From Silene conica (lineage: Eukaryota > Streptophyta > Magnoliopsida > Caryophyllales > Caryophyllaceae), in assembly GCA_029255685.2 (NCBI GenBank), contig CM055311.2, positions 59,795,048 through 59,859,047 of the forward strand: a stretch of 64,000 bases of DNA, given 5' to 3'. Within the stretch, counting starts at the first letter, position 1. Every line of letters starts with the position of its first letter. A program made the position numbers and the translations under genes. The notes beneath the pieces were generated by a model that was given only the letters and a program-made list of their open reading frames with translations, was not told the origin of the DNA and did not search any database. Below, piece after piece: positions 22,360 through 34,553 of this stretch.

Positions 22360-24541
22360 TTGTTTAATACATGCATGTTGTTTTTAGACGATTTTACTAG
22401 TTTATACGATAAATTGTTAAAATTGATATTATGTAATTTTTATCACATACTCCCTCCTATTCATTTAAAATGTCCCATTGTCCATTTCGGTCTATTCAGG
22501 ATAATGTCCAATTGTTCTTTTTTGGTAAGCTTTTTTCCATTCTTTTACCATTCTACCCTTACTATTTATCACTTATTACTCACCCACCCACCCATCATAC
22601 TTACTTTACACAAAATAAAACATCCTCTCTCCAATCAACATACCCCTACACAACCAAAATAATAAACAACTAATAAACCATAAAATTTGTCCTTCTTACA
22701 CAATGGGACATTTTAAATGAATAGGAGGGAGTAATATATTTATGCATGTTAATAATCTGGTCTAAGAGTTATATATGAGACATAAAAATAATATTTTAGA
22801 TATTTTATTTTTTATGACTTAAATAGGCATAAAATTGACGTAAAATGCATTAAAAATTAACTATGAGTTAATTTAATTAGTTGCATGTTTATTTTATGCA
22901 TATTTATTTTGAGATAACCACATACATGTCATTTTTATGAGAAAAATCAGAATGTTAAGTTAATATGATTAATTTATATGATTTATTGGTTTTTATATAC
23001 GATAAAAATTGATAAATAATGGTTATTTTGTAAATAAATATTATTTTAATTAGTGAGGACGAAATTAATGAATTTTAGCTAATGATAATGATTTTATAAT
23101 GATCATAATTTTATTTTAATTTGTTCCACATTTTATGGTTTAGTTTTGAATTAAATCGTAAAATGTACGGCTTATCGATAAAATTGTTAAAATTGTTTAA
23201 ATGAGTTTTAAACTTTGTTAAAATTGCATACATGACATTCTTGGTTGTAAGACCAGAATGTAAATGCCTTTTAAAATATTATAAACTTGAATATTTTGAT
23301 TAAATAAAATTTAATTATGATTATGAATTATGATGGTGTTTTTGTCAATTTTTTAAGTATAAATCCCATATTAATTCAAAAAATAATTAGTGTAATTAAT
23401 TTTTTCTAGTTAGACCAGAATATAATGTTGAGAATATCTTAAAATAAGTTTAAGATTTGATTGTGAATTTTTATTAGTAAAAAATTTGGCAATACTAGCT
23501 CAAAACGACCATAGTTAGCTAGTAAGACGATTTGGCATGTCATTTTCATAATGCACGGTTTATTCTTTTAATATACTTTTATATTTATTGAATATGTAAT
23601 TTACCTAATATGGCCATAGGTAGAAGTTGTTATTTCCCGTAATGTAAGGGAATATCAATTTGGTTTGTATATTATTGCGATTTCGTATCGCCGTATTGTA
23701 ATTAATTTTATAGTTTTTTTTTATTTCTTTACAAAATTGTATAAATAAGAAAAGCTATGTAATTTGTAATTATATTAGTTAGTTTTGAAGACGGAGTTTC
23801 CATTTGGTGGTCACTTCGGAAAGGCGTTCCGAAACCATGAAGACGGAGACCTTTATGAAGATGCCAGGAGCCAAAGGAGTTGGTTTCCAATTTGTAATAG
23901 TTTAGTTAATTAGATTAACTAGGTGGCCATATTAGGACTTATTTGCTTGCATATTTATGTGTTGTATTCATGCCAAATCGTATTTACATGTTGTTGTTGT
24001 TGTCAACTTAATTGTCTAGCATTCACCAATTTAGTTCACTTAAAAGTGATAGACAATTAAATTGTTAAGATCTTTTACCTAAATCTAAAATTGAGATATA
24101 GCCTTACCAAATAATAACACCTATGAATCCCTTCGTCATTAGAGGTAGGTTCGGATCACCGAGGTACTCTTTATTAACGTTGGGTAAGTAGGGTAATAAA
24201 TGTTATTATGTGTGAATTTTGGTTGGACTCAACGAAATAAATATGGGTTGTATCGGTCCACCGTGCTTGTATTTATTTTGGGGCTAATAGATAGATTTTG
24301 AGAAAATTTGTCAACCAAGAGTTCTAATTGTAGAATCAGTTAAAATAGTAACTCACCAAGATTATATAAATATAGGTTGAATCGGTCCACCGTGCTTATA
24401 CTTATATAAAATTGGATCTTGGAATTATTTATATAATTCAGTGGGAGGTCATTATATAAATAGGAAAAATGTTTTCATATTTAAAATTGTTTTAAATGAT
24501 AAATGTTAAATGTTCCTTTTATTTCCTTGTAGTAAGCATAA
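22360..24541 (+). other. Long non-coding leader of Copia B
   Basis: About 2.2 kb lie between primer-binding site and gag, with a Stowaway MITE at 22450-22731. The part from about 23780 to 24460 resembles the leader of Copia A. No long ORF is convincing. Confidence 0.6.
22450..22731. mobile_element. Stowaway-type MITE in the leader of Copia B
   Basis: The ends are CTCCCTCCTATTCATTTAAA and its inverted copy, and TA dinucleotides flank it at 22448-22449 and 22732-22733. Length is 282 bp, AT-rich and non-coding. CTCCCTCC termini and a TA target are the hallmark of Stowaway (Tc1/mariner) MITEs. Confidence 0.95.
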
Positions 24542-25160
24542 ATGGCTTCGTCTAGTCAAACCGTGTCCATACCAAGAGACTCATGGCTAAGGTCGTTCAT
24601 GGATAAGTATGTTTTCTCAAGCACCGAGAATAATTCAATATGATACCGCAGTTCGGTTTTTTGAAGCTAATCTCAAAGAAGGTCAATCTGTGAGTTCTCA
24701 CGTGCTTAAATTAATTGAACACGTGGAAACTCTAAGTGGTTTGGGATGTAACATCCCAGATGAACTTGTGGTAGACCGATTACTCCACTCTCTTTCCCAA
24801 GTCAAAGGATTTACCCAGTTTCGGGTAAATTATAATATGACTAACATGAAGAAAAGTATTCATGAGTTACATTCTCTACTTGTGCAAGCGGAGAAAGACA
24901 TGGGAATGAGTGGGAGTTCTCGTAAGGATGTGCTAGCAATAAACTTGAAAGGGAAGAAGAGGAAGTTTAAGAGTGGTGGTGGTAAGAAACTTGGCAAGGT
25001 TGAAGGTAAAGGTAAAGCAATTGCGAATTGTTCATCCAAATCTAAACCTGTCAAAGGAAACCCTCTTAAAGACACTTGTAATTATTGTAATAACAAGGGT
25101 CATTGAAAACGTAACTGTTCCAAATACTTGGAGGATCTCAAAGCTGGCATTGTGAAGCCA
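24542..25160 (+). pseudogene. Gag region of Copia B
   Basis: It starts MASSSQTVSIPRDSWLRSFM, matching the start of Copia A Gag (SWLRSFMD). The conserved core MFSQAPRIIQYDTA and NIPDELVVDRLLHSL follows, then a Lys/Gly-rich stretch and a knuckle region beginning CNYCNNKGH. The length of this region is shorter than in Copia A. It is broken. Confidence 0.8.
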
Positions 25161-28100
25161 ACAAGTAAATTCTCATCTGAATCTTTTATGATAGACATAA
25201 ATTATGCTTCAAATACAACTTGGGTATTGGATACTGGTTGTGGATCTCATTTATGTAACCATTTGCAGGGACTAAGCAACATAAGAAAGCTGAATAAAGG
25301 AGATGTGGATCTTCGTATGGGAAACGGATCTAAAGTAGTCGCCGTATCAGTAGGAACTTATGTACTTAATCTAGCGTCGGGTTTAATATTGTATTTAAAT
25401 AACTGTTATTTTGTACCTACGTTATCTAAAAATATAATATCGGTATCTGTGCTAGACACAGAAGGGTTTAATTTTGTAATTAAAGACAAATGTTGTACTT
25501 TTTCCCTAGAAGGGATTGTATATAGTAAAGCTATTTCAATCAACGGTATTTATATTCTAGATATTTGCAATGATGTTTATCATATAGACAATAAAAGACT
25601 CAAAACAGGTGATTCCGATCAATCTTATTTATGGCATTGTCGATTAGGACATATAAACGAGAAGCGCATTAAAAGACTAGTATCGACTGGTATTATAAAA
25701 CCGTTTGATTTTGAATCTTTTGGTATATGTGAATCTTGTCTTCTTGGCAAGATGACTCGTTCTCCATTCTTAGGCAAAGGAACTCGAGCTAGTGAGTTAT
25801 TAGGATTAATACATACAGATGTTTGTGGTCCAATGTCCATCACAGCTAGAGGAAATTTTGACTACTTTATTACTTTTACCGATGACATGAGTAGATTTGG
25901 ATTTATCTACTTAATGAGGTATAAAAGTGAAGCTTTTGATAAGTTTAAAGAGTTTCAGAATGAAGTAGAAAATCAATTAAATAAGAAAATTAAAGCATTA
26001 CGATCAGATCGTGGTGGTGAATATTTAAGTAATGAATTCAAAGATCACCTAAAAGACTGTGGTATTGTATCTCAGTTAACTCCTTCAGGTACACCACAAT
26101 TAAATGGTGTGGCAGAAAGGAGAAATCGAACTTTATTAGATATGGTTCGATCAATGATGAGTCAAACAGAATTACCTAAATCGTTTTGGGGTTTTGCAAT
26201 TTTGTCTGCTATAAGATCGTTAAATGTAAGTCCCACTAAAGCAACTGATAAAACTCCTTATGAAATATGGAAAGGAAAAATTCCGAATTTGCGATACATG
26301 AAAATATGGGGTTGTGAAGCATATGTCAAGAACAAGTCTGACGATAAGCTTGAACCACGTTCTGAAAAATGTATATTTGTAGGATACCCAAAGGAAACAT
26401 GTGGCTATTATTTCTACAACAATAACGAGAACAAAGTGTTCGTGGCTCGTGAAGCTGTCTTTCTAGAAAAGGAATTTATTTCTAGAAGACAGAGTGGGAG
26501 AAAATTTGAACTTGAAGAAGTTCAAGAGCCAAAAACTGACATGACATCACAGGAAGATGTTCCTCATACGTCTCAATCAGTTATTATTCCATCTGGACCT
26601 AGGAGGTCAGAGAGGGTTAGTCGCCAACCTAATCGATACCTTGGTATTATAGAAGGAGATGGTGAATATGAGGTTTTACTTTTAGAAAGTAATGAACCCA
26701 AAACCTACAAAGCAGCTATTACGAGTTCTGATTCAAAGCTATGGCTTGAGGCCATGCAATCCGAGATGGATTCCATGTATGATAATCAGGTATGGGACCT
26801 GGTTGATTTACCTCAAGATGTTAGACCTCTTCAGTGTAAATGGATATTCAAGATCAAAATAGGTATAGATGGACATCCAGATGTCTACAAAGCTAGATTG
26901 GTTGCAAAAGGTTTCACCCAAATTCATGGTTTACACTATGATGAAACTTTTGCACCAGTTGCTATGCTTAGATCTGTTCGGATAATGTTAGCGATTGCTG
27001 CATTTCATGATTATGAAATATGGCAAATGGATGTCAAAACCGCGTTCCTGAATGGATTTCTGGAAGAGGAAGTGTTCATGACACAACCTGAAGGTTTTGA
27101 GGATCCTAAAAATCCTAACAAAGTATGCAAGCTTAAGAGGTCAATTTATGGTCTTAAGCAAGCATCAAGGAGTTGGAATCATCGTTTTGATCATGTTATA
27201 AAACAGAATGGTTTTTCTCGAAGTGTTGAAGAGCCATGTTTATACATGAAATTCAGTGGGAGTAAAGTTGTTTTCTTAATTACTTCTTTATGTGGATGAC
27301 ATATTACTCATTGGGAATGATTTAGATATGCTTACTTCTGTTAAGAAATGGTTAGGAAATCATTTTCAAAGGAAAGATTTGGGAGAAGCTCAACGCATCT
27401 TGGGTATCCGAATTTATAGGGATAGATCTAAAAGGATACTAGCATTGAGTCAAGAGACTTATATTGATAAAATTCTTGACCGATTCAATATGAAGAACTC
27501 CAAGAGAGGGTTTTTACCTATGGGTTGTGGGATCACTTTGAGTAAGTCACAGTGTCCTACTAAATCAGAGGATATTGAACGCATGAAAACGATCCCTTTT
27601 GCTTCCGCTGTTGGATCGATCATGTATGCTATGATGTGTTCTCGTCCTGACGTTGCATATGCTTTGAGTATGACCAGTCGCTATCAGAAAAATCCAGGTG
27701 AAAGTCACTGGATAGCTGTCAAGAATATCCTAAAGTACTTAAGAAGGACTAAGGATTCATTCTTAGTGTTTGGAGGAGAATCTGAGCTACGTATAAAAGG
27801 TTATACAGATGCTAGTTTCCAAACCGACAGGGATGATCTGAAATCTCAAGCTGGATATGTCTTTGTGTTAAATGGAGGAGCGGTTTGTTGGAGGAGTTTT
27901 AAGGAGTCTGTGACTGCTGATTCTACAACGGAAGCTGAGTACATTGCAGCATCTGAACCTGCAAAAGAAGCTGTTTGGATTAGACAATTTTTGGAAGGAC
28001 TGAAAGTAGTATCGACTGCAGAGGATCCTATCACCTTATATTGTGATAACAGCGGGGCAATTTTTCAAGCAAAAGAGCCAAAATCTAGTAATAAATCTAG

Positions 28101-28278
28101 ACATGTACTTAGGAAATTTCATGTAATTAGAGATTTAATAGAAAGGAAAGAAATTACAGTTTGTAAGGTTGGGACAGCTGAGAACATAGCTGATCCTTTA
28201 ACCAAGGCATTGTCTCAGGCGAAACATGAAAGTCATGTAGTTTCGATGGGATTAAAACGAATGCCAGAACTATTGTAA
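25161..28278 (+). pseudogene. Pol region of Copia B (protease, integrase, RT, RNase H)
   Basis: Domains in order: protease WVLDTGCGSHL near 25219; GAG-pre-integrase LWHCRLGHINEKRIKRL near 25629; integrase DVCGPMS near 25819, RSDRGGEYL near 26001 and LNGVAERRNRTLLDM near 26101; RT from WLEAMQSEMDSM near 26742, with the YGLKQAS motif near 27147 and the DDILLIGND active-site region near 27295; RNase H with YTDASFQTD near 27801 and TTEAEYIAAS near 27927. All catalytic families are recognisable and little decayed, consistent with the young LTRs. The copy is nevertheless broken. Confidence 0.9.
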
Positions 28279-28969
28279 ATTAAATATTGTATTAAATATA
28301 TTTGAAATTTATCGTAATACTTTGTTCCATCCAAATAGGTTGTAGCGACAATTTCGAACTTTATTAAAGAGAATTGGATTAACATTGTATTTTGGTCCCT
28401 AGTTACTTAATGAGGTGACATCTCGGAGTGACTAGATTGTAAGGCGATAGATGACAAGTTCGATTGTCATTTGGTCATAAAGATGATTGATCGATTACAT
28501 AGGCAGATTATGATTTGTCGGACAGTGACCGTTTTTGAAATCCTTCGTGTTGCTAGGTCGTAGCAAGGATTTCTTATCATTCCTTCAAGTCAATTCTTTA
28601 GACTGATGACTATCTTTCTGAGTTAATATGGTTTTCCGGTGACTTTAGTTCTTGTTCTAGGTCGCACCGTAAAAGGAGGCCGATGAGCATCTACTAGGTT
28701 ATTGTGATCTATATTAGATAAAGATGATAGGTCAACAGAATTGTCCTTTGTCATTTTTTATCTCAAGGCCACTCGAGGAGAGATCATTGTAAATGCGTGG
28801 CCACGTTCGGATAAGATTATCCGGTCAGACAGTGATTCTCCTGATCGAGAAAAACCACTTTTAATGTGATTACATGCAAGTACGACCTGAAAGACATCTT
28901 GCATTGAGTGGGAGATATTATTGGACAAGAGAATTGGTAATGCACACTTGTGTCAGACAAGTGGGAGAT
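28279..28969 (+). other. 3' non-coding region and paired polypurine motifs of Copia B
   Basis: This region matches 5210-5828 of Copia A in many blocks. It ends with GAGTGGGAGAT (28906-28916) and AAGTGGGAGAT (28959-28969), 53 bp apart. The second abuts the LTR and is the likely plus-strand primer. Confidence 0.75.
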
Positions 28970-30243
28970 TGTTGGAGTAATGTCTTCCACAATATGTGCA
29001 TTTACTTTATAAATCTTGTAGGAAATGTTTGGGAATTTATTTATTTATTTATCAGCTGGTCATCGTATATTAGTAATGATTGGCTGACTAGAGTTTGACA
29101 TTACTGTCGTGTAAACGGCGGTGATCAGCTGATCCCTTTAGGTCACACCTATAGGACGAGGCCCAAAATTGTATTAGGATTAATCATTTATACGAAATAA
29201 TTATTCTACTAATATTGACTTTATTAGTCAAGATAGTATATTATTTGATGACGGGTTACGAACTCGGAATAAAATAAGTTTTAATTATTTAAATATATGA
29301 TATTAAATAATAATTTTTTTTATAAATTGTTAATTAGTTAACAATTTATTTGATATGTGTATTAAATATAAAGGGGAATCAATTAGCTATTTAGTTTTAC
29401 AATGAGTTGTAAAATTAGCTAGTGGACTTAATATTTGCACAATGTATGTAAATAAAATAGTTTTATAATCACTTAATAGTTGAGTAATTATGAGTTGTTA
29501 ATTGAATTATTAAAAGTTAAATCAATTAAATTAATATTTAATTATGTAAGATAATTAAATATAAGACTTATAAGCATTTGTGGGGGCAAATGTCGAAAAT
29601 CGGAACTAACCAAAATTAGGCCATGTTGGACCAATTTTTGTAGACACAACAAGTGTCCATCTAAGGGTCAATTGTGCCTAATATTTGTCCTCCAATTTTG
29701 CCTATAAATACCCCTAAATTCCATAACATTATTAGGTTGAAAAATTAGAAGAAATTGTTGGTCTTTTAAGTCCATGTTGGATGGTTTCATCAACAACAAA
29801 AGACCAATTTTATCTTCTTATTTTCTTCATCCTTATTACATAAAACACATATTTAAACTAGTAATATTATTGTAATAATATTAGTTATTATATCAAATAT
29901 ATATTATTAATACTAGTATTATCTAGTTAATTATACTAGTGTTGTTTTTTTGGCTAGTCTTGGGTGCTACCTTTGGAGGTTGTTTAGTATAACAACTTTG
30001 TGGAGGATCATCCTTATAATACAAGCACAAGAACTACAATAAGGAAGGAGTCCTTGTTGTGGTGCCCAAAAAGAAAAAAAAAATAACCATTAGCTAAGTA
30101 TGGTTTTCTTATCTTTAACTTTATTTAGACAAAGTTTTACATATTTTTTTTTTCTTCCATGCATGTAGATTTAGGTATAAAATAATTAAATTGTAATTAC
30201 ATATATCATAAGATGAGTATAAACTATACCTAAATAACTAACA
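28970..30243 (+). repeat. 3' LTR of Copia B
   Basis: It is the same length as the 5' LTR (1274 bp) and nearly identical to it. It ends CTAACA immediately before the TSD AGTCC and the resumed chromovirus sequence. Confidence 0.95.
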
Positions 30244-30248
30244 AGTCC

Positions 30249-31256
30249 TTCACGAACCGTCTATAATATCATGCTTAACCCAGAAAACTACGCACTTCGG
30301 CCACAAGGGGCCTCCTAGTTAGACATGACATCTATCTTATTGAGATCCAAAGCTACACTCTCCTTAGAGATCACATGCCCCAAAAACGCCACCTTCTCTA
30401 ACAAGAACTCATACTTAGACAACTTATCATATAGTTGGTTGTCCCTCAGAGTCTGCAACACTATTCTCAAATGCTCCTCATGCTCCTCTTTGCTCTTAGA
30501 GTAGACCAAGATGTCATCGATGAATACAACCGCGAACTTATCCAGATCTGGACTAAACACATGGTTCATCAGATCCATGAACACAAGAGGTGCGTTAGTC
30601 AAACTGAACGACATCACCACATACTCATAATGTCCATACCTAGACCTAAAGGCAGTCTTAGGTACATCTCCATCCCTGATCCTCAACTGATGGTAACCCG
30701 ACCTTAAATAAATCTTTGAGAACACCCCAGGCCCAGTCAACTGATCATACAAATAATGTATCATAGGCAAAGGATAACAATTCTTCACTGCCACATGGTT
30801 CAGCTCACGATAGTCTATACACAATCTCATACTCCCATCCTTCTTCTTCCCGAACAACACTGGTGCTCTCCAAGGCGATACACTAGGTCGAGTGTACCCC
30901 TTATTTAACAACTCGTCCAGCTGCTTCTTCAGCTCCTCTAACTCCCCAGGTCTCATTCGGTAAGGGCCCTTAGAAATAGGCCCCGTTCCCGGCTTCAGCT
31001 CAACACTAGAATCGAAATCCCTCTTGGGTGGTAAGCTAGGAATCTCCTCAGGAAAAACATCTCCAAATTCCCCCACAACTGGAATGCTCTCAGCCGACAC
31101 CTCTTCTACTCTGGTATCTCTCACATGACACAAGATCAACAGACACCCCTTCCTTAAATAAGACTTCAGAGTCAAGACTGATATGATATTGACCTTAGGT
31201 CTAACCACAAAGCTCTTATATGACACTCTCACACCCTTCGGTCCCCTCATAGGCAC
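30249..31256 (-). pseudogene. Chromovirus reverse transcriptase region
   Basis: The minus strand reads a Ty3/Gypsy [21 protein letters not shown] near 30965, [20 protein letters not shown] near 30870, [18 protein letters not shown] near 30815, [17 protein letters not shown] near 30680, and the active-site [15 protein letters not shown] near 30520. The upstream part (31256-31000) is the protease-RT linker. RNase H and integrase lie beyond Copia B at 21071-18974. Confidence 0.88.
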
Positions 31257-31320
31257 CTTCTTCTAAAAGCAATCAATCGTAGCCTTATACCGACCCAACC
31301 AATCTATCTCGACTATGACC

Positions 31321-31602
31321 TCACAAACATCTAAAGGAAAATCCAATATATCTATTGTCAACCTGACCTATTAAGAACGACATACCTCTATACACCCTCT
31401 GACATACGACCGATTCCCCTGAAGGTATGAATACCTCATCACTGGTTGTCTCATACGACTCCAGCCCTAAACTCCTAGCATGGTTTACAGAAACAAACGA
31501 ATGGGTTGCCTCAAAATCAAACAAAACAAAACTAGGACAACCATTAACAAGGAATGTACCACTCACAACGTGATCATCCTCGGCTACAGCCCGCTTCCCC
31601 AT
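31321..31602 (-). pseudogene. Chromovirus aspartic protease region
   Basis: The minus-strand frame reads VVSGTFLVNGCPSFVLF, then THSFVSVNHARSLGL. This is the usual environment of the retropepsin active site in Tekay-type elements. It lies between Gag and RT, as expected, and is a fossil. Confidence 0.7.
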
Positions 31603-31633
31603 GGCGAAGAGCTTGCCGCTACGCTTCTATCCC

Positions 31634-32731
31634 TCACCCTAAATGGTCGTCGCGGATGAGGTAGGTTAGTTGCTGATGCCTGGCCGCCTCCCACATTAGG
31701 CCTCTAATAGTCTCTCTAACGGTTATAGTTATTGTATCTCGGCTTTCCCTGATTGCTCTACGTGCTCGCAGGACGACTACTCCCATAGCTCCGAGTCCCC
31801 TGGGAAGGCCCCTGATAACTACCTCCCCCGAACTACATGCACTCAAGCCTCTTGTGCCCAGTAGCACCATAGTTAAAACATCTTGCAATAGGGGTGTCAC
31901 TAAGACTGCGACCCCCTCGACCTCCATTCCCAGCTCCTCTAGAATAAGAACGACCCTGACTATAACTCCCCTTCTTATAGACTCCCCCAACACTCTCACT
32001 TTCTGCCTTCCTCTTCTCCACACTCTTTTCTCTCACATCCCTGGCTAGATTAGCTAGTCTCTCCGCTTGCCCAGCCCTCTCATAGACCTCCTCGAGGTTA
32101 GTCAACACTCCCGCGGGTAACTTCTCCATGATGCAGAGAGTTAGCCTCTTCTCAAACCTCAGATCTAGCGCCTTTTGGTTCATCTTCATATCCTCTACTT
32201 GTCGTCCCAAGTCGTTAAACTCGACATAGTACTCCGACAATTCCATAGCATCTGTCATCCTAAAACCGTCAAATTCAGCCCTCAACTGGCCACGAACGTG
32301 CTCCAACACGAACTCACGCCTAATAGTCGCCTTAAAGGCCTCCCAACTCTATGTCTAAGAAATAATCCTAATCCTTCTCTCTCCTTTCCCCACCAGCCTC
32401 CAGCTAAACTACGCAGATAGAAAGCAACCTAGTACACCTTGAGGTTATCATGACAGTTGACAACCTCGAACACACTATTCATCTCCCTCAACTAGTCTTC
32501 TAGCAACCCGGGTGTACTTGTACCATCAAACACAGTGGAACGGTGGCACGAAATGGCGTTACTGATGTCATGGGCACTCAAAAGTGGTGCTCGGGCTCTC
32601 TCCGAATTTTGTATAACAATATTCAGGGACTCATTGGTCTCTATCAGGCGTGCTATCTCATCCAAGGACATGGTAGCGGCTTGGATCTAAGCAGAGGTCG
32701 GGTTAGGAGGGTTGGTTTTCTTTGGGGCCAT
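31634..32731 (-). pseudogene. Chromovirus Gag region
   Basis: Translation on the minus strand begins MAPKKTNPPNPTS (32731). It continues with DEIARLIETNESLN and, near 32309-31840, the retrotransposon Gag domain (FDGFRMTDAMELSEYYVEF, KLPAGVLTNLEEVYERA). It ends in a zinc-knuckle region (ARCFNYGATGHKRLEC near 31850). The protein would assemble particles and bind RNA. It is broken in a few places. Confidence 0.78.
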
Positions 32732-32805
32732 CGCGACTATAAGAAGGGAAAAGGTAAACATAAGCTCACGACCTACAGCTCAAAGAAACAGCAAGTTTAT
32801 AACAG

Positions 32806-33047
32806 ACTCGGTCAAATAGACCCAACTCGATCGAGTTACCCTGACTCGGTTGAGTACATCCAGCTCGGATGAGTTGTCCCAACTCGGTCGAGCTGCCCCA
32901 GTTCGGTCGAATTGCAAGGACTCGGTCGAATTACAAGGACTCGGTCGAGTTCACACTACTCGACTGAATTGCACCTACTCAACCGAGTTCAATCAACCCG
33001 GCCGAATTACTCTCACTCGATCGAGCCTACCCTACTCGGCCGAGTCA
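32806..33047 (-). repeat. 19-bp palindromic minisatellite, about 13 units
   Basis: About thirteen units of an imperfect palindrome (consensus ACTCGGTCGAGTT plus a 6-bp spacer) repeat at 19-bp steps, with most steps exactly 19. Cores vary (CGGTCG, CGATCG, CGGCCG, CGACTG) while the register is kept. The array lies about 75 bp upstream of the gag start and is related to arrays in the LTRs at 18653-18746 and 35586-35702. Confidence 0.9.
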
Positions 33048-33100
33048 TTACGTCAGTCTAGCTTCGTGAAGGGGAGATCACCCTTCACCTATCCTACGCA

Positions 33101-34154
33101 CAGGGGGGACCCATGTTGTCCAATGGTGTAGGAAGTGCTACACCAAACCCCAAAAATATGCACAGAAAACTAATTTATGCTACACTAAAAATTTCTAATA
33201 ATGACCATAAATAAGACTCTTTATAGTTCCAATATAATAAGAAATTAATAACTCCTAGAAAATAATAAATAACAGTAAAATACTTATTAAATTGCTTTCT
33301 AGTCTCAATGCAAAGTTTTTATGGAATTAGTGAAATAATCAAATTAAATTTAAGTCTTGGATAACATATGGATAACTTCAATACAAATACTCACTATATT
33401 TAACGGATATTGTGCGAAATCTTCGGAATATATTTTGCGTAATATTCGTTCCTTATTTTCAGTAATCATTTTCTATTTACTAACAATTAGCTTTATCTTT
33501 TCCTATTTGCTAGCTAGTAGTTTTGGTAACAAAATCAATCTGTTACAGATTCTCAGTGATGTACTCTACCTTTTTTTTGCGGTAAAAACGGTAAATTATA
33601 TTAAATCTAAATCCGCCAATGAGATGTACTCTACCTTATGTAAGTATAAATCTGAGAGTTTATCAATGAGAAACACACAACATTGCAATCACTTCTTCTC
33701 TATTTTGTATCTCTACTCCACACTTGTTCACTCAATAACACAATAAAACAGATTTCTATCGAACTTTTGCTTTGCATTGTCTTAAAGCTTCAATGAAATT
33801 AATAAAAAAAAAATCAAATGATTTCATATTTTATGCTCTTGTTACTCTCTCGAGTGCTGAAATTTTTCTTTATTGTGTAGGTTATACTTCCCATTGTTAT
33901 TGTTGCATCGTTATTATTTCTTCATTTCATGTAATATGATTGAAATATGCTCTGGTTTAGGAAAAAGTCACGACAAAAGTCATTTAAAATAATACGAATA
34001 GATTTTTTTTCTTTATCCATATAATTTATTTTATTAGTTAGGTTACTGATGTGTGTTGTTACGAAACATTAGAGAAACCGTTAATTATAATTTTAAATAA
34101 CTATATGTGTTTACGTTTTGCAGCACCATAAAATAGTTTCTGGGTATGCCCCTG
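33101..34154. mobile_element. hAT-type non-autonomous DNA transposon, 1054 bp
   Basis: The left end CAGGGGGGACCCATG and the right end, which on the minus strand reads CAGGGGCATACCCAG, are imperfect inverted repeats. The 8-bp flanks CCTACGCA (33093-33100) and CCTAAGCA (34155-34162) differ at one base, so this TSD has aged. Short open frames inside (for example 33357-33746) show no transposase motif. It is inserted in the chromovirus leader. Confidence 0.8.
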
Positions 34155-34539
34155 CCTAAGCATCACATAACCTTATATGCATACTACACGAAGGCCAATA
34201 ATAAACACACGTATGCAAATTTCAAATCACTTAAATTAGTTCCAATATTGACATCAGAGTATATTCACATGTCATTCCCCTTTAACAGATTCACATGCTC
34301 AAATATCCACGTATACTTCGCATATATATTCACAATGGTGACCACATATACCACACACATACTCAAGTACCTCCTAGTCTACCGTTTAATGACCAAATAT
34401 AAGAAAGTAAGCAATTTTGCGGTTCTGAGACGTCTCTCAAACCTTTGCAGCAACCTTACATGCTTTTATTTGGGGTTCATTTTATTTAAGACACGCCCTA
34501 AGTTCATTTGGGTTCATTGGTTCAGGTGTCAAGGCCGTC

Positions 34540-34551
34540 GCTCTGATACCA
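34540..34551 (-). promoter_or_regulatory. Primer-binding site of the chromovirus
   Basis: On the minus strand TGGTATCAGAGC follows the LTR end GTGTTACA by two bases. It is the tRNA-Met-type site seen in Tekay-type chromoviruses. Confidence 0.9.
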
Positions 34552-34553
34552 TT

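Larger units (their letters stand above)
21072..30243 (+). mobile_element. Copia element B, young, inserted in the chromovirus
   Basis: Two LTRs of 1274 bp each (21072-22345 and 28970-30243) differ at about three substitutions plus small length changes in A and T runs. The 5-bp TSD AGTCC lies at 21067-21071 and 30244-30248. The primer-binding site, gag, pol in Copia order (protease, integrase, RT, RNase H) and a polypurine tract are all present. By usual plant substitution rates, three changes over 1274 bp suggest insertion within a few hundred thousand years. It is broken, with about three breaks. It is the autonomous-type relative of Copia A. Confidence 0.95.
32732..34539 (-). other. Chromovirus leader containing a minisatellite and a hAT insertion
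   Basis: Between primer-binding site and gag the leader holds a 19-bp palindromic minisatellite (32806-33047) and a hAT element (33101-34154). The part from 34163 to 34539 is leader sequence without recognisable coding. Confidence 0.65.

Noticed and set aside
32806-33047. CRISPR-like look of regularly spaced palindromes
   Set aside because: Units are diverged, spacers are only about 6 bp, and the setting is a plant retrotransposon. It is a minisatellite.
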